DNA of 64,000 nt, from contig JAZDRN010000001.1 in NCBI GenBank assembly GCA_047501485.1, positions 558,001-622,000 on the forward strand, read 5' to 3'. Position numbers and translations under genes: made by a program. Positions 54,332 to 62,324 of this stretch are shown in pieces. The DNA comes from Ancrocorticia sp047501485. GTDB lineage: Bacteria > Actinomycetota > Actinomycetes > Actinomycetales > Actinomycetaceae. How positions within the stretch are numbered: the stretch's first letter is position 1; each line of letters begins with the position of its first letter. Below the pieces are notes generated by a model, which did not search any database, was not told where the DNA came from, and was given only the letters and a program-made list of their open reading frames with translations.

Positions 54332-55087
54332 GTGATTACTATTACCGACGTCAGCAAAGTGTATTCGCGCGAGGTCACGATCGGTCCGGTGGATCTGAAG
54401 ATCCCGGCGGGAGGGATCACCGCGTTGGTGGGCCCCAACGGTGCGGGCAAATCGACGCTGCTGACCATGATCGGCCGCCTGCTCGGCATGGATTCGGGTG
54501 CCATCGAGATCGCGGGGTACGACGTCGCTTCCACGAACTCGAAGGATCTCGCCAAGATCGTCTCCATATTGCGGCAGGAGAACCACTTCGTCACACGCCT
54601 GACCGTACGTCAGCTCGTCGGCTTCGGACGCTTCCCCTACTCTCAGGGGCGCCTGAACGTCGAAGATGAGGAGATGATCAGCGAGGCCATCGATTTCCTG
54701 GACCTCACCGAGCTGGAGAACCGCTACCTGGACCAATTGTCCGGTGGTCAGCGCCAGCGCGCCTACGTGGCCATGGTGCTGTGCCAGGATACGGAGTTCG
54801 TGCTCCTGGACGAGCCGTTGAACAACCTGGATATGCAGCACTCCGTGGAGATGATGAAGCACCTGCACGAGGCCGCACGCCAGATGGGGCGAACCATCAT
54901 CGTGGTACTGCACGACATCAACTTCGCCGCGCGGTATTCGGACTACATCTGTGCCATGAAGGATGGGGTGGTGTCCGAGTTCGGGCCGCCCTCCGAGATC
55001 ATGAACGACGAGACGCTGACGCGGATCTTCGACACCCCGGTGACGGTGCTCGAGGGGCCGAACGGACCGATGGCCTGCTACTTCTGA
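54332..55087 (+). CDS. Iron-siderophore ABC transporter ATP-binding protein
   Basis: A 251-residue ATPase. Walker A GPNGAGKSTLLTMIGRLL near residue 33, signature LSGGQRQRAYVAMVLCQ near 135, Walker B FVLLDEPLNNLDM, and H-loop VVLHDINFAARYSD. The start is GTG 54332 with GGAAGGGG upstream. It is the last gene of the iron operon and closes a complete importer with two different permeases (heterodimer). Confidence 0.93.
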   Translation: MITITDVSKVYSREVTIGPVDLKIPAGGITALVGPNGAGKSTLLTMIGRLLGMDSGAIEIAGYDVASTNSKDLAKIVSILRQENHFVTRLTVRQLVGFGRFPYSQGRLNVEDEEMISEAIDFLDLTELENRYLDQLSGGQRQRAYVAMVLCQDTEFVLLDEPLNNLDMQHSVEMMKHLHEAARQMGRTIIVVLHDINFAARYSDYICAMKDGVVSEFGPPSEIMNDETLTRIFDTPVTVLEGPNGPMACYF

Positions 55088-55154
55088 GGCTGCCCGCTCC
55101 GTCGGAATTCAGGGGCGCGGATGCCTCGGCGTAGCTGCGGCTACGCTGGTGATC

Positions 55155-55997
55155 ATGAGAATCGACACCCACGCACACACCACGGCCTCGGACGGAACCT
55201 CCTCGCCCACCCAGCTCATGGAGGAGGCGGCGCAAGCCGGGCTTGCGATGGTGGGTCTCACGGACCATGACACCGTCGCCGGCTGGGAGGCTGCCTCCGC
55301 ACAGGTGAGCGCCACCGGTGTGGCTCTGCTGCGCGGGATGGAGGTCTCGGCCGCATATCGTGGAATCTCGGTGCACATCCTCGCTTACCTGTTCGATCCG
55401 GCCTATCCCCAGCTCGTGGACCACATGGTGATGGTGCGCAACTCGCGCGTCGATCGCGCCCATGAGATCGTGCGGCGGCTGGGGGAGGACCTGCCGCTCA
55501 CATGGGAGCATGTCGAATCTCAGGCGGCACCCGGCGCCACGCTCGGCCGGCCCCATATCGCCGACGCCCTCGTCGCCATAGGTGCTGTGGCGGGCAGGAG
55601 CGAGGCTTTCGAGCACTATCTGAGCCCCCGGTCCGCCTACTACGTTCCCTACTACGCTCCGCAGGCAGTGGACGCGATCGAATGGATCACCGCCGCCGGA
55701 GGCCGCGCTGTCTTCGCCCATCCGATGGCTTCCCGGCGTGGCCGGATCGTGCCCGCGGAGGCATTCGACGAATTCGCCGAGGCCGGGCTCTTCGGTGTTG
55801 AGATCGACCACCGTGACAACCTTCCCGAAACGATTCCCCAGCTGAAAGGCATGGCACAACGCCTCGATCTCGCACCCTTCGGGGCGAGCGACTACCATGG
55901 ATCGGGCAAACCCAACCGCCTCGGCGAGAACACCACCTCGCCGACGGTCGTCGAAGCTCTTATCCAGAGCTGCCAGCTGGAGGTCCTCTATCCGTGA
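55155..55997 (+). CDS. PHP-domain phosphoesterase
   Basis: A 280-residue metal-dependent hydrolase of the PHP family. Motifs: IDTHAHTTASDGTSSPTQLM (first metal His pair), VGLTDHDTVAGWEAA, GMEVSAAYRGISVHILAYLF, VFAHPMASRRG and GASDYHGSGKPNRLGENTT (last metal Asp-x-His). Family members of this length hydrolyse 3',5'-nucleoside bisphosphates (pAp) or trim short RNA and 5S rRNA ends. ATG 55155 was chosen over GTG 55149. A small hairpin (GCGTAGC/GCTACGC) lies at 55129-55146. The stop overlaps marC by 4 bp. Confidence 0.88.
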   Translation: MRIDTHAHTTASDGTSSPTQLMEEAAQAGLAMVGLTDHDTVAGWEAASAQVSATGVALLRGMEVSAAYRGISVHILAYLFDPAYPQLVDHMVMVRNSRVDRAHEIVRRLGEDLPLTWEHVESQAAPGATLGRPHIADALVAIGAVAGRSEAFEHYLSPRSAYYVPYYAPQAVDAIEWITAAGGRAVFAHPMASRRGRIVPAEAFDEFAEAGLFGVEIDHRDNLPETIPQLKGMAQRLDLAPFGASDYHGSGKPNRLGENTTSPTVVEALIQSCQLEVLYP

Positions 55998-56611
55998 TCG
56001 GTCTCGAAGTTCCACTTTTCGTTTCAACGTTCATGACGTTGTTCGTGATCGCCGATCCGTTCGGAAATCTTCCCGTCTTCTTAGCGCTGACCACGCGGAT
56101 GACCCCGAGAGAGCGCCGCACGGCAGCTTGGCAGGCAGCTGCCACATCTCTGGCCGTTCTCACCATTTTCGGTCTGTTCGGGCAGTACATCCTGGGTTTC
56201 CTGCATATCTCCGTCGAGGCCATGCAGCTTTCCGGTGGTCTCCTCCTGTTGCTTGTGGCGTTGCAGCTGCTGACGGGGCACGAGGAGGATCCGGGAGGGC
56301 CCGGATCGGTGAACGTTGCTCTGGTCCCCCTGGGGGTGCCCCTGCTGGCCGGTCCCGGTTCGATCGTCGCGGTCATGTTGGCCGCCCAGGATGCCGTTCG
56401 TTCCGGATCGCATGGCATCACATCTGTGGTTCTGGCGGTGCTGCTCGTTCACATAATCGAGTTCATAACGATGCGTTTCGCGAATCCCATCCATCGGCTG
56501 CTGGGCGAAGGCGGAACCATATTCCTCACCAAGATCGCCGGTATGCTCCTGGCCGCGATCGCGACGCAGCTCATGATCAACGCCGTGCTTGCGATCATCG
56601 AGGGGGCGTGA
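55994..56611 (+). CDS. MarC-family integral membrane protein
   Basis: A 205-residue protein with six membrane segments. FMTLFVIADPFGNLPVFLAL is the family signature at the first segment, and FLHISVEAMQLSGGLLLLLV and VPLGVPLLAGPGSIVAVML match the others. The family was linked to antibiotic resistance in name only; its transported substrate is unknown. GTG start inside the PHP gene (GTGA overlap). Confidence 0.9.
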   Translation: MIGLEVPLFVSTFMTLFVIADPFGNLPVFLALTTRMTPRERRTAAWQAAATSLAVLTIFGLFGQYILGFLHISVEAMQLSGGLLLLLVALQLLTGHEEDPGGPGSVNVALVPLGVPLLAGPGSIVAVMLAAQDAVRSGSHGITSVVLAVLLVHIIEFITMRFANPIHRLLGEGGTIFLTKIAGMLLAAIATQLMINAVLAIIEGA

Positions 56612-56781
56612 GAAGGCGCTCCTTGGGAGCGCGGGAGCGCGGGAGCGCGGGTGGCGAAAGATTCTTGGGCGCTCGCGATGGAGCCGGCCCACGAATGTGA
56701 GCCGGCTCCACGAATTGCCGCGCGCTCAGCGATCGGTCACTGCGCGCCACTCCCGGTCAGGAGCTGAAGTCTCAGCGATGC
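56612..56781. terminator. Terminators between convergent marC and the DEAD-box gene
   Basis: GCGCTCC (56616-56622) pairs with GGAGCGC (56626-56632) as a terminator of marC. The 8-bp unit GGGAGCGC is then repeated three times in tandem (56625-56648). Farther on, GGAGCCGGC (56680-56688) pairs with GCCGGCTCC (56701-56709), a likely terminator for the helicase gene on the minus strand. Confidence 0.6.
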
Positions 56782-58467
56782 TCAGCCTTCGCCGCCCTCG
56801 TTGCGGCGCACGCGGCGACGCTGGCGGTTGCGCCGCGGAGCTGCCTGGCTGGTCTCGTTGTCGGTGGACTTGCCGGCTTCAACGCGGGGTGCGCGCTCGG
56901 AACGCCCTGAGGGCTCTGCGCGATCCACTTGGGAACGAGCGCCCCGGTTGCCGCCCCGCGAGCGGCCACGTGGGCCGGAGCCGTGCGAACGGTCGTTGTC
57001 ACCACGGCCACCGCGGCCGCGACTATCGCCGCGCCCGCGCCCGGAGCTGTGCCCCGACTGCCTGCCGCGGCCGGCCGACTTACCGGTCTCTCCCAGGTCC
57101 TCGATCTTCTCCGCGTTGAGCCCGGCGCGCAGGCGCTGGTCCAGTGGTAGCTTGCCCGTGACGTCGCGGGGGATGTTCAGATCGGTGTAGAGGTGTTCAG
57201 AGGTGTGGTACGTCTCCAGGGGCTCGGGGTAGCCGAGGTTGAGGATCTTGTTGATAACAGCCCAGCGGGGAGTGTCCTCCCAGTCCACGAAGGTGACCGC
57301 AGTGCCGGACTGGCCCGCGCGGCCGGTGCGCCCGATACGGTGGATGTAGGTCTTCTCATCCTCTGGGCACTGGTAGTTGATGACGTGGGTGACGTCGTCG
57401 ACATCGATACCGCGCGAGGCGACATCGGTGGCGACCAGAACGTCTACCTTGCCGTTGCGGAAAGCGCGCAGGGCTTGCTCGCGCGCGCCCTGTCCGAGAT
57501 CGCCATGAAGCGCTCCGGCGGCGAAGCTGCGCTCGGTGAGATCGTCGGCGAGGCGGGCGGCCGTGCGCTTGGTGCGGGTGAAGATGATAGTGAGGCCGCG
57601 GCCCTCGGCCTGGAGCACGCGAGCTACGACTTCCACCTTGTTGAGGGCGTGGCAACGGTAGACCACTTGACGAGTCGTCAGAACCGTGGCGCCCTGATCC
57701 TCGGGATCTTGGGCTCGGATGTGAGTGGGCTTGGTCATGTAGCGACGTGCCATGGCCACGACCGCGCCCGGCATGGTCGCTGAGAACAGCATGGTATGGC
57801 GGTTGTGAGGGGTGGAGGCGAGGATGGTCTCCACGTCTTCCAGGAAGCCGAGATCGAGCATCTCATCGGCCTCGTCGAGGACGACCGTGCGAACAGCCGA
57901 TAGATCGAGGGAACGATGGCGCATGAGGTCGATGAGGCGACCGGGGGTTCCCACGACGATTTCGGCGCCACGGGCCAGGGCCTCCTGCTGCGGCTCGTAA
58001 GCCCGTCCGCCGTATACCTCGACGATGCGCAGGTTGCGGTTCTTCGCGGCAACGGTCAGTTCGTTGGCCACCTGCTTGGCCAGCTCGCGGGTGGGCAGTA
58101 CCACCAAGCCCTGCGGCTTCCCTTGCAATGCCTCGGGGATGGCATCCCATCCCGCCTCGTCTACACCGATGGTGTTCTCGAGCATCGGGATGCCGAAGCC
58201 GAGCGTCTTTCCGGTTCCGGTCTTCGCCTGACCGATGATGTCGTGGCGGCGCAACGCCACGGGAAGGGTCAGGGCCTGAATGGGGAAGGGGTGGAGGATG
58301 CCCTTCTCGGCCAATGCGCTGGCTATGGGTTCGGAGACTCCGAAGTCTACGAATGACTTCTGGTCGAGATCCTCACCCTTTCCCGTGATATCTGCCTCGG
58401 CCTCATTGACCTGGGGCACGGTTGCTGACGATGAATCGACAATTCCAGAGCTGGTGCTCAAATCCAT
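56782..58467 (-). CDS. DEAD-box RNA helicase with RG-rich tail
   Basis: A 561-residue ATP-dependent RNA helicase. The Q motif is FVDFGVSEPIASALAEKGIL with PFPIQ following, motif I GQAKTGTGKT, Ia PTRELAKQV, II VLDEADEMLD, III FSATMP, then FTRTKRTAARLADDL, TDVASRGIDVDDV and the final HRIGRTGRAGQSG. The last 120 residues are a low-complexity tail rich in RG, RGG and basic residues that should bind RNA. ATG 58467 follows AAAAGGA; an open frame continues 150 bp upstream but crosses a terminator. Likely role: cold adaptation, ribosome assembly or RNA decay. Confidence 0.92.
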   Translation of the reverse strand: MDLSTSSGIVDSSSATVPQVNEAEADITGKGEDLDQKSFVDFGVSEPIASALAEKGILHPFPIQALTLPVALRRHDIIGQAKTGTGKTLGFGIPMLENTIGVDEAGWDAIPEALQGKPQGLVVLPTRELAKQVANELTVAAKNRNLRIVEVYGGRAYEPQQEALARGAEIVVGTPGRLIDLMRHRSLDLSAVRTVVLDEADEMLDLGFLEDVETILASTPHNRHTMLFSATMPGAVVAMARRYMTKPTHIRAQDPEDQGATVLTTRQVVYRCHALNKVEVVARVLQAEGRGLTIIFTRTKRTAARLADDLTERSFAAGALHGDLGQGAREQALRAFRNGKVDVLVATDVASRGIDVDDVTHVINYQCPEDEKTYIHRIGRTGRAGQSGTAVTFVDWEDTPRWAVINKILNLGYPEPLETYHTSEHLYTDLNIPRDVTGKLPLDQRLRAGLNAEKIEDLGETGKSAGRGRQSGHSSGRGRGDSRGRGGRGDNDRSHGSGPRGRSRGGNRGARSQVDRAEPSGRSERAPRVEAGKSTDNETSQAAPRRNRQRRRVRRNEGGEG

Positions 58468-58583
58468 ATTCCTTTTCGTTTCGGCGCGCCAGAGAAAATG
58501 CGCCGTGCGGCGGCAGCCGATCGCAAAAGGACAGGGTTGGACGAGACGACCGGTCAACCAGTAACTGTTCCAGTCTAATGCAA

Positions 58584-58612
58584 ACGCCCCACGGGGATTC
58601 CGTGGGGCGTTG
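58584..58612 (-). terminator. Terminator of the DUF3107 gene
   Basis: AACGCCCCACGG pairs perfectly with CCGTGGGGCGTT around a 5-nt loop; on the minus strand it is followed by TTGCATTAG. It lies 27 bp below the DUF3107 stop. Confidence 0.8.
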
Positions 58613-58638
58613 AGTTTCACACGCGGCGATCAGTGAAA

Positions 58639-58866
58639 TCAGTTCAAAAGTCCAAAACCGACGCGGCGTGGCTGAACCGAGGCGACCTCGACATAGCCGA
58701 TGGCGTCGGAGGGGATGACGACGGAACGGCCTGAGGAATCGGAGAGCTTGAGGGGGGTCTTGCCCTCGAGCGCTTCGGCGACGGCGGCGTCGAGATCCTC
58801 GGCGCTCATATCGATCTCGAGGTTGAGTTCGCGGGCGACGTTGCGAACTCCGATATTGATTTCCAT
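58639..58866 (-). CDS. DUF3107 family small protein
   Basis: A 75-residue protein, starting MEINIGVRNVARELNLEIDM and ending VASVQPRRVGFGLLN, that matches the actinobacterial DUF3107 family along its whole length. AAGGAG precedes the ATG at 58866. Function unknown; it is soluble and has no signal. In related genomes it also lies near helicase genes. Confidence 0.9.
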   Translation of the reverse strand: MEINIGVRNVARELNLEIDMSAEDLDAAVAEALEGKTPLKLSDSSGRSVVIPSDAIGYVEVASVQPRRVGFGLLN

Positions 58867-59060
58867 GACAGTTCTCCTTGGTGTAGGCGCGGAAAACCCT
58901 CCGCTAACTGCTGCCAGTTTAACGCCACGGCGTTCTTTCGATGACTCATGGCAGGCCCTGTTCATCCTTGGCCGAATGAGAAACCGAAGGAAAACCTGTC
59001 GGAGGTGGGCTGTAGAGTCAAAGAGTCATGTTGGAGCATGTGAGAAGCGAGGAACACACG

Positions 59061-62000
59061 ATGGATTCCACACCGCCCTCCGTCGGCGTGAGCGAGCTGG
59101 ATGAAACCCAGCGAGCCGCGTTGCATGCCTGTGCTCCGGCGTGCCGGATCAGCGTGGTCGGAGCTCCGGGAACGGGAAAGACGACGGTCCTCAGTGCCGT
59201 CGCCCAACGCGAGGTGATGCGGGCACAGGAGGGGAGCTCCGGTCCACGGCGCCCCATGCCGCGGATCGCTATCCTCACCCAGGACCGCCGCGCCGCGGCC
59301 GAGCTGCGCACCAGGCTCTCTCTGGCGCTGGGCGGTCTGCCGGATTCGGTTGCTGTCCAGACCCTCACCGCATTCGCTTTCACAATCGTCCAAACCTACT
59401 CGCAGGCGGTGGGGCGCAGAGACCCCGAACTCATCTCAGGTCCGGATGAAGATGCGCTTCTGGCCGCGATTCTCACCGATTCTGAGGCGGGTATCGAGTT
59501 TCCACCGTTCGTCACGGAGGATGTCCGTTCCCTTCCAGGCTTCCGTGCCGAGATCCGGAATCTCATCACCAGGGCCGCTGAACTGGGATACGGTCCCGCC
59601 GAACTGGAGGCATTGGGCAAGGCCGCATCCGAACCGATGTGGATCTCGGGTGCCCAGGTGATGCGTGCCTACGAGGTGCTCACCGAAGCGCAGGATGCTT
59701 TCGCTGGAACCTCCAGCGCCCCCGATCGCCTTGATCATGCTCAGCTTGTGGGAACGGCGGCTTCGCTGCTGGCACGCTGGGAGGAAAATGTCGCGGCCAG
59801 CCCCGCGCAGGGGCAGAACATTCCCCGGCCGCGCTGGGACTGGATTCTGATGGACGATATCCAGAATGCTCCGCGCTCGGCTCTGGCACTGCTCAACCAA
59901 CTCGCTCTCGATGGAGCCTCCTTGGTTGTGGCCGGCGACCCTGACAGCGCGGTTCAGGGGTTTCGTGGCGGAGTGGCATCTTTACCCGGCGATGTCACGC
60001 AATCTTCACCCCGTGGCATCGGGTGCACCCCGGTTTTCCTGGGGCGCAGGCATCGCGGGGGAGAGCACGTAGCCGACCTCGCGGATAACCTGACACAGCG
60101 GATCAGGGTGGGTGGTGCTCTCGTAACCCACCGGCGGCCAACCGCCAACATAGTCGCAGATCAGGTGAGCGGGCAGCGGTTCGTGCATGGCGAAGAGGAA
60201 ACTGCCGCCATCGCGCGTATGCTGCGGATGATTCATCACCGCGAGGCAGTCCCATATACCCGGATGGCGATCATCACCCGTTCGCGCGCATCCCATCCCG
60301 CACTGCGTGGTTCGCTTATCAGGCGTGGCGTTCCCGTGGAGCAGATCGGTTCCGATCAGCCTCTGCGTTTCCAACCGGCCGTGGCCTCGCTTCTCGATGT
60401 CGTCCGGTTGGCTCTGCGGATCCCGGGGGAGGATGGGATACCGGAACTGCGTGCGGTGCTGATTTCCGCAATCGTGGGCATCGATCCCCTGCATCTGCGC
60501 AGGATGTGCCGGACCCTGCGTGGCTATGAAGTGACGAGCGGCGGGAACCGTAACGAAGAGCGCCTCCTGGAGCTCGTCCTGGAGGGGCCGCAGGCTGTGC
60601 AAGATCTGGCGCCGCACGGAGTCGGTGGGCTCGTGGAAGCCGCACGCCTTTTCGCTGGCGTCCGCAGCACGGCGAGCGCCTCAGCCAGGCAGGCCGAAGA
60701 GGTGCTCTGGGCGGCATGGGAGGCGAGCGGCAGGGCGGAGATATGGCGTGCCCAGGCTCTTGAAGGGGGGATTTCCGGAGACCACGCCGATGCCTCGCTC
60801 GACGCCATCATTCAGCTCTTCAGGGTTGCCCAGCGTATGGCCGATCGCGATCCCGAGACGACCATAGAACAGCTGCTCAAAGAATTGTCTTTGCAGGATC
60901 TGCCCGAGGATTCCATCGCTCGCACTGGCGCTGTCAACGATGCCGTAACGCTGACCACGCCCTCGGCATCGCAGGGGCGCGAGTGGGACGTCGTCGTCAT
61001 CGCGGGATTGCAGGATGGCGCGTGGCCGAATCTACGGCTACGCGACACCTATACGCATACCTCTCGGCTTGCCCAGATCGCTACGGGTAGGGAGACTCCC
61101 GGCGCATCCACCGCGCAGCAGCGATACGAGGCGTTTCAGGATATCCTCGACGACGAACTGCGTCAGCTCAACCATGCACTCGGGCGGGCACGTCAGCGCC
61201 TGATCCTGACCTGCGTGGACAGTGACGATGCTCAGCCCTCTCGCTTCTTCGAGGCGATGGGATTCCACTACGAGGAAGAACTGGTCGGGCAGGATTCGGG
61301 AAGGGATAGGGAAACCGAGAGACACAACGAGGAGGCCGCCGCAGGAAGAGGACGTCCCATCGCCATCCTGCGAGCGCCACGTCCGCAGCCCGCCGAACTC
61401 GATATGGCCGGGTTGGTCGGTCAGATACGTCGCGCGCGGTCGAACGAGGAGACCGCGGCGATGGCCGAGTCGATGCTGAAACGGCTGGCCGATGACGGGG
61501 TTATCGAAGCTCAACCCCGCATGTGGTTTGACGAATTGGAGGTGACTCCCGATCAAGACCTCGGGGGAGAGGAGCAGATCTTCGTCTCTCCCTCTCGGGT
61601 GGAGAACCTGCTGGCATGCCCGTTGCGAGGCTTCCTCTCGGGTGTAGGGGCGGAGGATTTCGACAACCGCGAGGCGGCTCGGGTGGGAACGCTCATTCAT
61701 TCGCTCGCGGAAGCGCTGCCGCATGGCACGCAGAGCGAGCTGCTCGCCCTGTTCGATAGCAAATGGCGGGCGGAATTCGAGGAACCCGAATATAGCTTCG
61801 CAGCATACCGGGGCTACATGGCCGCCCAGGAGATGGTGCGCAATCTGGCTCTCTACCTTGCTGCCCATCCGGAACCGGTGGCTTCCGAGCGGCGCATTCG
61901 AGTGAATCTCGAGGGGAACATCGTCTTGAGTGCCTCGCTGGACCGCGTGGTCCAGACGGAGCAAGGAGTACATATCGCGGACTTCAAGACGGGCAAGAAT

Positions 62001-62324
62001 GTGCCGTCGAGCTCCGAGATCGATGATCACGTGCAGATGCAGCTGTACCAGTGGGCAGTGACCCAGCTCCCGGAGTACGGCAAATCGGCCGGTGCGGAGC
62101 TGGTCTATCTGAGTAGATACATGAAACGGGCCGACATGCCGGCGATCAAGCAGCAACCTCCTCTGGATGAGGAGGGGCTGGAACGTGCGCGCCAGCGCAT
62201 TCAAGAAGCAGCTGACATTCTTGGTGCCCATACGTTCGCGGCCAACCCCGCCGAGAATCTCTGCCGCAACTGCCAGTTCCTGGCAGTGTGCCCGGCAAAG
62301 CCCGAGGGAAGGATGTTCTCGTGA
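59061..62324 (+). CDS. AdnA-like UvrD/PD-(D/E)XK helicase-nuclease subunit
   Basis: About 1087 residues (1098 if ATG 59028 is used; 59061 is preferred for its GCGAGGA and because TGTAGAGT just before 59028 looks like a -10 box). The motor has GAPGTGKTT (Walker A) near residue 34, LMDDIQNAPRSALALL as Walker B with DD in place of DE, VVAGDPDSAVQGFRGG, and VTLTTPSASQGREWDVVVIA. The C-terminal RecB-like nuclease has HIADFKTGKN; a four-Cys iron-sulfur ring is formed by LACPLRGFL and NLCRNCQFLAVCPA. It overlaps the next helicase gene by 4 bp. This matches AdnA of the mycobacterial AdnAB end-resection motor. In that complex both subunits carry motor and nuclease domains. Confidence 0.85.
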   Translation: MDSTPPSVGVSELDETQRAALHACAPACRISVVGAPGTGKTTVLSAVAQREVMRAQEGSSGPRRPMPRIAILTQDRRAAAELRTRLSLALGGLPDSVAVQTLTAFAFTIVQTYSQAVGRRDPELISGPDEDALLAAILTDSEAGIEFPPFVTEDVRSLPGFRAEIRNLITRAAELGYGPAELEALGKAASEPMWISGAQVMRAYEVLTEAQDAFAGTSSAPDRLDHAQLVGTAASLLARWEENVAASPAQGQNIPRPRWDWILMDDIQNAPRSALALLNQLALDGASLVVAGDPDSAVQGFRGGVASLPGDVTQSSPRGIGCTPVFLGRRHRGGEHVADLADNLTQRIRVGGALVTHRRPTANIVADQVSGQRFVHGEEETAAIARMLRMIHHREAVPYTRMAIITRSRASHPALRGSLIRRGVPVEQIGSDQPLRFQPAVASLLDVVRLALRIPGEDGIPELRAVLISAIVGIDPLHLRRMCRTLRGYEVTSGGNRNEERLLELVLEGPQAVQDLAPHGVGGLVEAARLFAGVRSTASASARQAEEVLWAAWEASGRAEIWRAQALEGGISGDHADASLDAIIQLFRVAQRMADRDPETTIEQLLKELSLQDLPEDSIARTGAVNDAVTLTTPSASQGREWDVVVIAGLQDGAWPNLRLRDTYTHTSRLAQIATGRETPGASTAQQRYEAFQDILDDELRQLNHALGRARQRLILTCVDSDDAQPSRFFEAMGFHYEEELVGQDSGRDRETERHNEEAAAGRGRPIAILRAPRPQPAELDMAGLVGQIRRARSNEETAAMAESMLKRLADDGVIEAQPRMWFDELEVTPDQDLGGEEQIFVSPSRVENLLACPLRGFLSGVGAEDFDNREAARVGTLIHSLAEALPHGTQSELLALFDSKWRAEFEEPEYSFAAYRGYMAAQEMVRNLALYLAAHPEPVASERRIRVNLEGNIVLSASLDRVVQTEQGVHIADFKTGKNVPSSSEIDDHVQMQLYQWAVTQLPEYGKSAGAELVYLSRYMKRADMPAIKQQPPLDEEGLERARQRIQEAADILGAHTFAANPAENLCRNCQFLAVCPAKPEGRMFS